Assembly: GCF_963678635.1 (NCBI RefSeq)
Contig: NC_087069.1
Coordinates: 22,170,735-22,234,734, forward strand
Source: Symsagittifera roscoffensis
Lineage: Eukaryota > Xenacoelomorpha > Acoela > Convolutidae
Direction: 5' to 3'
DNA length: 64,000 nucleotides
Shown here in pieces: positions 1 to 9,173 of this stretch (position 1 is its first letter; every line of letters begins with the position of its first letter). The position numbers and the translations under genes were made by a program. Under the pieces are notes generated by a model. It saw nothing but the letters and a program-made list of their open reading frames with translations. It was not told where the DNA came from and searched no databases.

Positions 1-461
1 CTAATTCCGTGCAAAACAAATTACTAAAATTCGCCGTTAATTGATTTTCTTGAATTAAACCGATTCTGTTTCCTGTTTTATTCGACTTATAAAAAAGGCC
101 AGAATAATTGATGTCTTTCAAGTTCGACGACAGACCGGTAAAAAGAACTAACAAATCTAGCTATCTGTTTAAAATTCAATATATAAAAGACTATTTGGAA
201 AGATTTTTCATGTTAGAAACTGCATCAAAACAGGTCCGCGCCAATAGGTAACAATTTCTTAAAGCAATATTTTTCCTTACCCCGCAACACCCACCTGCAA
301 AATTTTTCAAATGAAAAATTTGTTCACATTATTCGATTGTTATGAAAATTGGCATACGAACTAACAAGGCCATAGCAAACATATTTGGCCATCAAAATTA
401 ACATTGTAAAACCACTCGTTACACGATAAAATTGATGCTCGAGTTGGGTGGGGGGGGGGGC

Positions 462-671
462 AAAAAGAGGCCAATTTTTCTATGCAAATCACAGTGTGAA
501 AAGTTTTTGAACAGTTTTTTTAGTATTTTTTTGACGGTAGTGGGATGCTAAAAAGATTGGTATAAATATATACCGATCTTTTCCAGCATCCCTCTAGCCT
601 CAAAAATTAACAAAAAAACTGGTTAAAAATTTTTCACAATGTGATTTGCATAGATAAATTACCGTAAAATC
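462..671. mobile_element. Foldback (palindromic MITE-like) element, copy A
   Basis: The two halves are imperfect inverted complements of about 105 bp each around a centre at 559-574 (GGTATAAATATATACC). The left half contains CTATGCAAATCACAGTGTGA at 480-499 and the right half its complement near 633-652. Arm identity is roughly 85-90 percent by eye. There is no coding capacity. This is the form expected of a snap-back MITE or an inverted-duplication scar. No clear target duplication was found. Confidence 0.7.
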
Positions 672-706
672 TTTTTACTTGTTGACGCGCACATGTTATG
701 ATGCAG

Positions 707-748
707 TTTTTTATAGATTGTTTTTTATAGATAGTTTTTTATAGATTG
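707..748. repeat. 14-bp tandem repeat, three copies
   Basis: TTTTTTATAGATTG (or ..ATAG) occurs three times head to tail, directly after the foldback element. It is also present in copy B near 9209-9250. Confidence 0.7.
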
Positions 749-1249
749 AATTTTAGAAAAAAAAATTATATGTGCCGGGTCCGGGTCCCCTGGCTATGAA
801 TTAAGATAGGGAAATGGTTTCCTAAAGTACTAAGATAGGTTATGGGTTTCCCAACGTATGAAGATATCAATTTTCAGATGGTAAGTTTCAGAAAGATTTT
901 GGCTCTGGATTTATCCATGTTTTAAGATAGTGTATAAATTTGCCTATTCATTAGGACTAGTAAAACAATTTTGTAAAAAGATAGGTTCGCAGTTTAATAG
1001 GATATATCATACCAAATTTCAGATGTAAGTTTTAAAATATATTTGGCGGCCGGTTTTCTAGCGCTCAATTTTGCCGATACAGCAATGTTTAAGATTCCAA
1101 GCTGTAATGTTGAAAACCCTATGTATTGAATTAAGAAAAAGATTTCTCTCTCACGTCCTATAATAGTTTTTGTCTCAAGTTTTTGGTAAAAATCTCATTT
1201 TTTTTGAAAAACTATCAGACATCATCTAATCGTAAGGAGGCAATTTTAA
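749..1249. other. Non-coding segment with diverged AAGATAGG repeats
   Basis: AAGATAGG or AAGATAG recurs (about 804, 831, 924, 978). Two blocks with TTTCAGATG(G)TAAGTTT (about 873 and 1017) suggest a diverged tandem of roughly 140-150 bp. No gene is seen. Confidence 0.35.
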
Positions 1250-1324
1250 ACAACAAGAAAACAGCAAGAAAACTCTACAGCAAGAAAACTTTCTTGCTGT
1301 TTAGTAAACAGCAAGAAAACTCTA
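1250..1324. repeat. Cluster of CAGCAAGAAAACT motifs with one inverted copy
   Basis: The motif (A)CAGCAAGAAAACT appears three times in direct orientation plus a partial AACAAGAAAA. One inverted copy (TTTCTTGCTGTTT) makes a perfect short hairpin with its neighbour. The same cluster lies at about 9751-9825 with one substitution. Function unknown. Confidence 0.75.
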
Positions 1325-4300
1325 TTGAGTTATTAAATGGTATCATGTTAAGACAATGACGCAAAACTTTGATTAAAAAAATGAGTTTTTTCTTCCTTTT
1401 TCCTTAAAAAAAACTGAAATAAGATTTGAATTGATCTAAATTGAGCTAGGATGCGTGTTACATAGTGTTGTGAAGAACAAAAAAAAAGCAGCTGAATCTG
1501 TTTCGAAACTTCCAAGTTCTGGGATGAAGCGGACAAAATCCACATGTTTCGACCAAGTGAGTAAAGTTTTTCATATTAGACTCAGCATCAACCCAACCTT
1601 TTCCAATTTACACCTTTTGTTTGAATACCTAACTAATTCCAGCTGAAAATGACTTCTCAGAAAACCTCACTTAAGAAAGAAAACAATTTATCTCATAAAA
1701 GTTACAGATTTTGTTTGCTTAAAAGAGATTTCGTAGAGCAAACACTTTTTTTGACCTGAATTCAATTTTTAAACGTTTTCTGAAAAGGAAGAATTTTCAT
1801 GAGTTTGATTTTTCGCAACCCTGGTTGAGTATCTTTGTTCATCTTAAAAACAAAAAATAGCAACACACAAACAATCGACTTGTTATTTTATCAATCCCAT
1901 CAATTTGATAAAAAAGAATACAATTTGATCTGAAATTCTGGTTGGTTGAGCTTTCAATGAAAATTTCTAGAAATTAGAAGACTCAGAAAAATCCAGAAGT
2001 TAGTGTTAAGGGCTTCATATGAATTTTTACAAGTCATATGAAATTCTATCCTATAGAAGATTCTAGAAATTAATGAAGAGTGACCTCAATTTCTCTGGTT
2101 GAACAATTTTACAACTTTTTTTTCTATGAAAGTTAATGGTAATGACATGAATTTTTCTGGCGGAGTTGTTTATATGACTTTCTAAAAAAACTGAAAACCA
2201 CCTTCTTAGCTTCGTCGAAAAATTTGCATCAACCAAGACTCTTGGATTAATTTTTTAGGCTAATTTTTTTTTATTAAATGAAAATTGCTCTATAAAAATT
2301 TTGTCAAAGTTAATTTTATTCCAGCTTAAACTTTTTTTAGCTTTTGAATTTCTGTAACACAAGTGCTTAAAACTTCTCAAAACTTTTCGACGCTTCAGAA
2401 ATTGAGCTTATTTTTTTTACAGTTATCCAAAATTTTAATTGAGTTTCTTACAAAGTCCGAAAACTTTTTTGAATTTTTTAACAAAAAGGCAAAAAATATT
2501 CAAAATTTTACGAAAACTAAAAATGGTTTGGAATTTTTCACAACTGCGCAAAAGCATTTAGGAAATAACTTGCAAGGTTTTGTCCTGGTTTTTCAAAAAG
2601 AATATGCAAAAACCCAACTTTGTTTTTTTTATGAAAATGCGAAATGCGAAAGGTGAAATTTTTTTTGTTGAATTATTGCTTAGGAAAGCTATACATTGAT
2701 GACTCCGACCGGTTTTTGCAATTTTAATAATATTTTATGATGTATTTTTCAACTTGATTGATAACAGTGCAAGAAAATTCGACACGAAGCTAAAATTATT
2801 TTATCTTTTCCACAAATAAATATCGAACAACTATTAATTAGAAAAAAAACTTAATCAAAGAGCTATCGAGCAGCAGAAGTTTTCTGGAGGTTTTCTCTAG
2901 AACGCAGAGATGGTGTAGATTAGAGTGGTTGTTGTGGGGGGTGTTTTGAGGCGTCATTGTTTCTAAGAAGCCCTCATCTTTGTCAATTGACAGCTGATCC
3001 TGCTGATCCATGGTTTTCAGCTGATCCTTCTTCCTCTCAAAGCAAGAGGGAATCATTGACTGGTTGAGCCACATATCTAGGATCAAGAATCTCGGGGTAG
3101 TTAGTTAAGTTCAGACACTTCTCCCATCATTCGCATTGATCCGAGTTAGTGCTCTGTGATGGGTTCTTGCATCATTTGATGTTTGTTGAAATCCCTTTCC
3201 ATCACTCACACCATGGGCCAGAATTAGATTGAAATGTCCATTCGGGCCAAAATTACTCCAAAGACTGTTTTTCGCACTGGAATTTGTACTAGACCAGGCG
3301 AAAGTTCTACAGAGTACATAAGGTTGCTGTTTTGCTCTGAGAAGATCATTTTGAGTTAAAAAAATGAGTCAAAGATACAGAGTGAAAACAAGAGTTATGA
3401 CTTATTTACACCCACGAGAGGAGTTAGTTGACGATAGAAAAGTTGAAAATAAATATTTTTTTATTTAAGGGTGGGGGGTAACTTCATTTCACGTAAGTTG
3501 GTTTAAGAAATGATTTTCCTTATTTGGTTTGTAGTCGGGTCAAATCAGACTTCAGCTTCCTTTTATGGAAACTTCATATAAAAAGTCATTTCCAATCGGA
3601 AAGAAAGTTCAATTGTTATATGGTGGCGTATCCAATAAGAGGAGTCTTTTAAGGTTTTAGATCTTTCGAATAAATTGAAATATACACAAAAGCAACCGCA
3701 AAAACAAATGACCACCAGTTGTCTGCTGAAAACGTTTTTAAAAAAATGCCAATTTAAGTAACAAAAGATTAGCTTAAAAAGCATTTACCCAATTTTTTTC
3801 ATCAAATTATCTATTTTTTTTTGTATGTAATCAATGAGAAATCGCTGATTTATGAGTAGATAATCAAACTTTTTGATTTGATTTTGAGAATAGTTCAAAG
3901 TTGATGAGATTTTCAGAGCTAAGATCTAGAAATCCTATTCCAAATCTGATCATGCAAGATTTTGAACTTCGAAATTCTTTAAAGAAGTGGAGGAATAAAG
4001 AAATTTGCTGGGCTGTATTGGTTAATTTGGGTTCGAGTAGGGAAAAAAGAGACTTTGATATAATGTCGTGTGTGAAATTTTGTTTATGTAAAAAAATTTT
4101 CTCGAGTAAAATTTTTTTCTTGTCAGGTGTAAGCCAGCCGTAAGCCTGAAGCTTTGATACTCAATAATTTCTTCGAAAAAAAACTGTTTGATTAGTAAGT
4201 TTCCTTAAAATGGATTTTGCATAGTCGGATAATTCTATTTTGTACCATATGAACATCCAAGAAATAATACTTAAAAATAGGAATGAATGTCTATTTCACC

Positions 4301-4677
4301 AATCAGGAAGTCAAGCAAAAATTTTTTTTGTGAGTAAATTCAAGCGTACTGTAATAAAAATTTTGCAAGTAAAGATGAAAACCAAATATTAAATCACTTC
4401 TGATAATGCTCAAATCTGACTGCTTCATTTCGAAATTGTTTGGTCAATTTTTTCAAGCGACAACAAAGAAAATTAACGTTGTTCAGACTTTCTTTTACGC
4501 CAAAAACAACCGTTCTATATATTGTACAACTCCTTTAAAACTCTATCCTCTTCTTAAAATTTTCAAAAAACATTTAAATTTCCAACGAAATTTCTGGGAA
4601 ATTTCAGATCTCCCACTTTGATGTGTACCAAGTATTAGTTCCTAATTTTTAGTATTTTGTAATCTCCCATTAATTAG
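1325..4677. other. AT-rich stretch without a recognisable gene
   Basis: Short open frames occur (for example 2363-2656 on plus, 2838-3086 on minus, 3901-4143 on plus), but their products are rich in Lys, Phe and Asn in the way random AT-rich DNA would give. None resembles a family I know. The matching region of copy B is 9826-13175. The 2880-3330 part is less AT-rich but also shows no domain. Confidence 0.5.
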
Positions 4678-5751
4678 ATGCCATTGCTGAAGAAAAACGA
4701 GAAAGGGAAGTGTGGAGAATGTGGCAAAGACGGCTGGCGAGCTGATAAAGAATGACTTAAAAAAAGATGCGCTGAAGCATGCTCCATCAAAATCCAATCT
4801 ATCAACGGTTTGCTCGTCTTGCGAGGAGGAGTTTCCGAGTTACTAATCTCTCCAACAACATCGCAAAAAACATGGAGCGAAACAAGGGAAGCCTAGCGGT
4901 ACTCTAGTGGTTTTGAGTAAAGTTGTGGTGGAGGAAGTGGAAGATGAAGAGAAACTCAAAACGGAGTTCAAGACTTGTCAACATTTCTTGGGGATACAAA
5001 AATGGTTAATTGGAGGCAAACGTTGTTTAATTTCAAAATTTCTTTGTTAGATACGAAAATAATCAACGGAAAATTGGATGAAGTATTCAAAAAGCTGGTT
5101 TCCGCTGCAAAAATCAATGTTCCTCTTAGATTTGTTCATCGTAATGTCGAAACAGGAGAATATCGTTATTAATACATACTAGAAAGCAATAATCTGTTTC
5201 AAAATTTACTGTGTACAAAAGTCAAAATGATTACAATCCGGAGAAAAGTGGACAAGGTTGATATCGTGGAGTAAGGAACATTACTGTTTCCCGTTTTGCT
5301 GAAAAAGAACCCAATAGGATGTCAATAGTCTGTCTTGCCCGAACCTTGGCTACGACATACGCAAATGAACTGTCTTTCATGGGATAAAGAAAAACAACCA
5401 TACAAAATCATCTCTGTCTCTTCCGTGCGCTAACATTGTATTTGCATAAGTTTTCTCGATGCTCAAGCATCCGAACTTTTTACAGAATTTTATCGGAATC
5501 TGGATACGACCCAAAGAATTTTTGCGGAGTGTCAATTGGCGATTTACCTCTAATCGAGGAAATAGCTGATCGCATTGTAATCATATATCATTTTGACATT
5601 CAAGAAGCAGAACTATTGGAAAGTTTGATAAGACAGTCAGATTGCTAAGACTGAAAAATCATATCATTCAACCGAATGATAATGATTTGTTCATCAGGTT
5701 TGTTCGATGTCCTAGCTGTGACCCTTTCTTCCACATCACTTCAACAAACAT
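4678..5751 (+). pseudogene. Broken C2H2 zinc-finger gene, Polinton-type PolB N-terminal region (copy A)
   Basis: From an ATG at 4678, a CxxC pair (CGECGK) is followed by a stop. In another frame a finger CSSCEEEFPSY, then an in-frame TAA, then SLQQHRKKH. Further frames give FKKLVSAAKINVPLRFV, FRALTLYLHKF, GVSIGDLPLIEEI and finally CPSCDPFFH, a third finger half. This order (paired fingers, a conserved middle block, a block ending in a zinc finger) is that of the N-terminal extension found on many Polinton/Maverick-type family B DNA polymerases and related host proteins. At least four frameshifts or stops make it non-functional. No polymerase catalytic part follows, because BEL/Pao sequence begins at 5752. 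Family recognition is from memory of the motifs and was not searched. Confidence 0.6.
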
Positions 5752-7942
5752 CTAACCCACTGCCAAATGAGTTGTGCCGCAGATTCACTGAATGGCACTC
5801 TGGCTTGCCAGTTTTAGGGCAGCTCAAAATACCTTGTTGCTATTTTGACTTCCCAGTAGATGAGGTTGAGCTGCACATGTTCGGTGATAGCTCACTGGAC
5901 GTTTTCTGTTCTGTAGCATTCCTTCGAGCTCAGAAAAACGCCGATCCCAAATGTCAACTAGCGTTTGTTTTCGGTAAAGCACGAGTAGCCCCGATGAAGA
6001 TGCTTTCAATTCCGAAGTTGGAACTTCAGGCTGCGCTTCTTGCTATTCGCCTGAAGGATGATTTCGAGAAAGCTCTGACACTGAGTATTTCCAAAGTGTT
6101 CATGTGGACTGACAGCACAACAGTCCTTCAGTGGTTGAACTCGACAAGCAAACAGCCCGTGTTTGTAGCCAATCGAGTAGCCGAGATTCTGGAGTCAACA
6201 TCAATTGACCAATGGTTCCATGTTTTGAGTGGAGACAACCCCGCTGATACCGGAACTAGAGGTATTATTGCTGACTCCCTCAAGCAAAGCAGTTGGGTAA
6301 CTTCCTTTTTGAAAACTTCTGATTGGCCTTTCAATCCAAATAGGGAAGTTACTGACAAAATTCGCCTGGATGGTCAGGTCTACGATCTAAATGAGGGTTT
6401 AGAGGTCTCTTCCAATTTTCCGTGCACTGCAGTTTCGACTGACTTTGCCTTCCCTTGGGAAGAGTATAGCTCGTTCTCCAAGATATAGCGACTGGTCGCA
6501 TATATGTTGAGACTCTCACCTAAGCATAGACATTTCAGATCAACAGATAAGGCCATAATTGATCCAGCAGAACTTGTCATTTCAGAGGAAAAACTTTTGC
6601 AACTTTCGCAGTTAGAGTCACTCCCAGCTGAAAGAAAACAATTAGCAGCTGGAAAATATGTGAAAACATCGAGCCGTATATCATCGTGTTTGCCTTTTAT
6701 CGGGCCGAACGGTTTAATTAGACCTACCGGCCGTATCCAACGCCTCCCCCCAACCGCATTCGAAACTCGCCATCCAATAATTTTGGATAGCCGCCATCGC
6801 CTAATCCGATTGTTTCTCCGTTTTTATCACATTAAGCACGAACATCAGTCAGTCGACTACCTACGTTCCATCATTCATCAGCAAATTTATGTACTACGCT
6901 TAAGATCTGCACTAAGAGCTATTGAAACACATTGCGTGTGCTGTAGAAAGCGAAAAGCAAAAACCGTTACTCCAATGATGTCTGATCTCCCCGCGGAGCG
7001 TCTAGGTTACCGCCAGCCACCGTTCTCGAACTGCGGCGTCGATTATTTTGGACAATTTCATGTAACCATTCGTCGATCTTCCGAGAAACGCTGGGGTTTT
7101 CTATTTACTTGCTTAACGACTCGCGGAATTAACATTGAGTTGGTTCCATCCATGGACACATGTTCATGTGTGATGGCTATCGAGCGCTTTATTTCTAGGC
7201 GAGGAACACCCTCAATAATTTGGTCGGACAACGGAACAAACTTTGAAGGAGCCGAAAAAGAGCTTCTTCTGTGCATCAAAAATTGGAACGCAGAAGCTCC
7301 ACAGTCGCTCGTACACAAAGGCATTAAGTGGAAGTATAATCCGCCAAGTGCACCACATCAAGGTGGAGCATGGGAGCGAATGGTGCGCAGTTGTAAGCGT
7401 GTGTTTTGTGCAATCTTAGGGTCAAGAAAGTTGAATGACTAGATTTTGAACTCAACCATGTGCCTAGTTGAAGGTTCACTAAACGCCCGTCCACTCACTC
7501 CCGTTTCTGACGACCCAGATAGTCTTGAGGCTTTGACGCCGAATCTTTTCCTCTTAGGTCAGCACAGTCTACTGTTTCCGTCTCTAAGGTCGAGTGAAAA
7601 CTATTCTCATTCAAAACGCTATGCCCGTGCGCAGTCGTACGCAAACGCAATTGGGCAGCGATGGTTAAGTGAGTACGTCCCTACCTTCAATAAAAGAGTT
7701 AAGTAGCATGCTCCTCCCGAATACTCATTGAAAACGGGAGATATGGTGTGGTTAGTTGAATCCACTAGCCCTAGGGGCAACTACCCACTAGCACGCATAA
7801 TGTCGCTAACTACGGCAAAGACAACACCGCCCGCTCCGCAAACCTAAGGACCGTTTCCGGAAACTACACTCGGCCGCTCGTTAAGTTCGTTCCGGTTCTC
7901 GCTCCTTCGGGGGTGGAGGATGTTAATGCTACAAAGCATTAA
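5752..7942 (+). pseudogene. pol: BEL/Pao retrotransposon pol, 5'-truncated: RNase H, integrase, C-terminal domain
   Basis: One frame runs almost unbroken for about 2 kb. RNase H shows all its acidic residues: HMFGDSSLDVF, KLELQAALLA, FMWTDSTTVLQW and DNPADTGTRG. The integrase zinc-binding part has paired His (HIKHEHQ) and CVCC. The integrase core has D in GVDYFGQF, D in WSDNGTNF and E in GGAWERMVR. A C-terminal domain (SLNARPLTPVSDD, then KTGDMVWLVES, then PSGVEDV) ends at a TAA at 7940-7942. Three in-frame stops, all TAG (6486, 7440, 7704), and one frameshift near 7808 inactivate it. Aspartic protease and RT are absent, so this is a fragment and not a whole element. The left edge abuts the zinc-finger relic without a visible LTR. 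The few lesions point to a fairly young copy. Confidence 0.93.
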
Positions 7943-7990
7943 AAGTGAAAGTATGAAAGTATAGTATAAAGCCGGTATAAATGCTTTGAC
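7943..7990 (+). other. Possible start of a BEL/Pao LTR
   Basis: TGTTAATGCTACAAAGCATT begins at 7920, overlapping the end of pol, and is followed by AT-rich sequence. BEL/Pao LTRs often begin TGTTA next to the pol stop, so this may be the first bases of a 3' LTR. It is cut after about 70 bp by the integrase duplication. No 5' LTR partner was found. Confidence 0.3.
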
Positions 7991-8177
7991 CGGCGTCGAT
8001 TATTTTGGACAATTTCATGTAACCATTCGTCGATCTTCCGAGAAACGCTGGGGTTTTCTATTTACTTGCTTAACGACTCGCGGAATTAACATTGAGTTGG
8101 TTCCATCCATGGACACATGTTCATGTGTGATGGCTATCGAGCGCTTTATTTCTAGGCGAGGAACACCCTCAATAATT
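7991..8177 (+). repeat. 187-bp perfect duplicate of the integrase core
   Basis: This is an exact copy of 7034-7220 (offset 957), carrying the first catalytic Asp region (GVDYFGQF) to RRGTPSII. I see no mismatch. It ends abruptly at the start of the 75-bp tandem units. Exactness means a very recent local duplication or an assembly join. Confidence 0.95.
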
Positions 8178-8326
8178 AGTGCGTTCCGGGGAGTTCGGCG
8201 TGGGTTCGATTCTCACCGAAGTCGTTTCATTTGAGATTCCTATTTGAGACATAGTGCGTTCCGGGGAGTTCGGCGTGGGTTCGATTCTCACCTAAGTCGT
8301 TTCATTTGAGATTCCTATTTGAGCCG
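8178..8326 (+). repeat. Two 75-bp tandem units with a tRNA T-arm-like 3' end
   Basis: The units begin at 8178 and 8253 (AGTGCGTTCCGGGGAGTTCG). Each contains GTGGG-TTCGATT-CTCAC, a 5-bp stem (one G-U pair) closing a 7-nt loop that fits the pol III B-box GWTCRANNC. CGAAGTC or TAAGTC and a G follow, the right length for a 3' acceptor strand. No A-box, D-arm or 5' acceptor strand is present, so this is not a tRNA gene. It may be the 3' half of a tRNA pseudogene or a tRNA-derived SINE fragment. Confidence 0.55.
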
Positions 8327-8502
8327 AAACTGACAGAACATAAAATGCTAATATTTTTATCGGTTAAAAATTGGTTTGCAATTGAGTTTCTGTTAATTGA
8401 ACTGCGTGAACTAAGTATGAACTCATTGTGAAAAAACACACAAATCACACAAATCAGGGCATGAACAAGCCCACTTTTTAACTTGATACGTGTAATGTTG
8501 TT
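8327..8502. other. Non-coding spacer before copy B
   Basis: AT-rich sequence without a recognisable gene. Its counterpart, if the duplication is a tandem, would lie before the start of the window. Confidence 0.4.
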
Positions 8503-8963
8503 GCTAATTCCGTGCAAAACAAATTACTAAAATTCGCCGTTAATTGATTTTCTTGAATTAAACCGATTCTGTTTCCTGTTTTATTCGACTTATAAAAAAG
8601 GCCAGAATAATTGATGTCTTTCAAGTTCGACGACAGACCGGTAAAAAGAACTAACAAATCTAGCTATCTGTTTAAAATTCAATATATAAAAGACTATTTA
8701 GAAAGATTTTTCATGTTAGAAACTGCATCAAAACAGGTCCGCGCCAATAGGTAACAATTTCTTAAAGCAATATTTTTCCTTACCCCGCAACACCCACCTG
8801 CAAAATTTTTCAAATGAAAAATTTGTTCACATTATTCGATTGTTATGAAAATTGGCATACGAACTAACAAGGCCATAGCAAACATATTTGGCCATCAAAA
8901 TTAACATTGTAAAACCACTCGTTACACGATAAAATTGATGCTCGAGTTGGGTGGGGGGGGGTC

Positions 8964-9173
8964 AAAAAGAGGCCAATTTTTCTATGCAAATCACAGTGTG
9001 AAAAGTTTTTGAACAGTTTTTTTAGTATTTTTTTGACGGTAGTGGGATGCTAAAAAGATTGGTATAAATATATACCGATCTTTTCCAGCATCCCTCTAGC
9101 CTCAAAAATTAACAAAAAAACTGGTTAAAAATTTTTCACAATGTGATTTGCATAGATAAATTACCGTAAAATC
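8964..9173. mobile_element. Foldback (palindromic MITE-like) element, copy B
   Basis: This is the same palindrome as at 462-671, carried along in the second copy of the direct repeat and practically identical to it. Confidence 0.7.

Larger units (their letters stand above)
1..5751. repeat. Long direct repeat, copy A (at least 5.75 kb)
   Basis: Position 1 of the window is repeated at 8503, and the two stretches stay collinear to 5751/14249. The offset drifts only from 8502 to 8498 through single-base homopolymer indels (for example the G run near 450 and the A/T runs near 2660 and 12240). Substitutions are rare, for example 1286 versus 9787 and 2455 versus 10955. Copy A may begin before the window. 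The repeat holds a foldback element, iterated motifs and a broken zinc-finger gene. It could be a real recent duplication or two haplotype contigs placed in tandem by the assembler. Confidence 0.95.

Noticed and set aside
749-1080. Telomere-like AAGATAGG repeats
   Set aside because: Irregular spacing and sequence, no long perfect array, and internal position.
2363-4143. Small frames shared by both 5.75-kb copies (2363-2656, 2838-3086, 3901-4143)
   Set aside because: Conservation is trivial because the copies are almost identical. Products are Lys/Phe/Asn-rich and resemble no family.
8178-8326. tRNA gene
   Set aside because: Only the T-arm and 3' acceptor-like part exist. No D-arm, anticodon arm of proper form, A-box or 5' acceptor strand.
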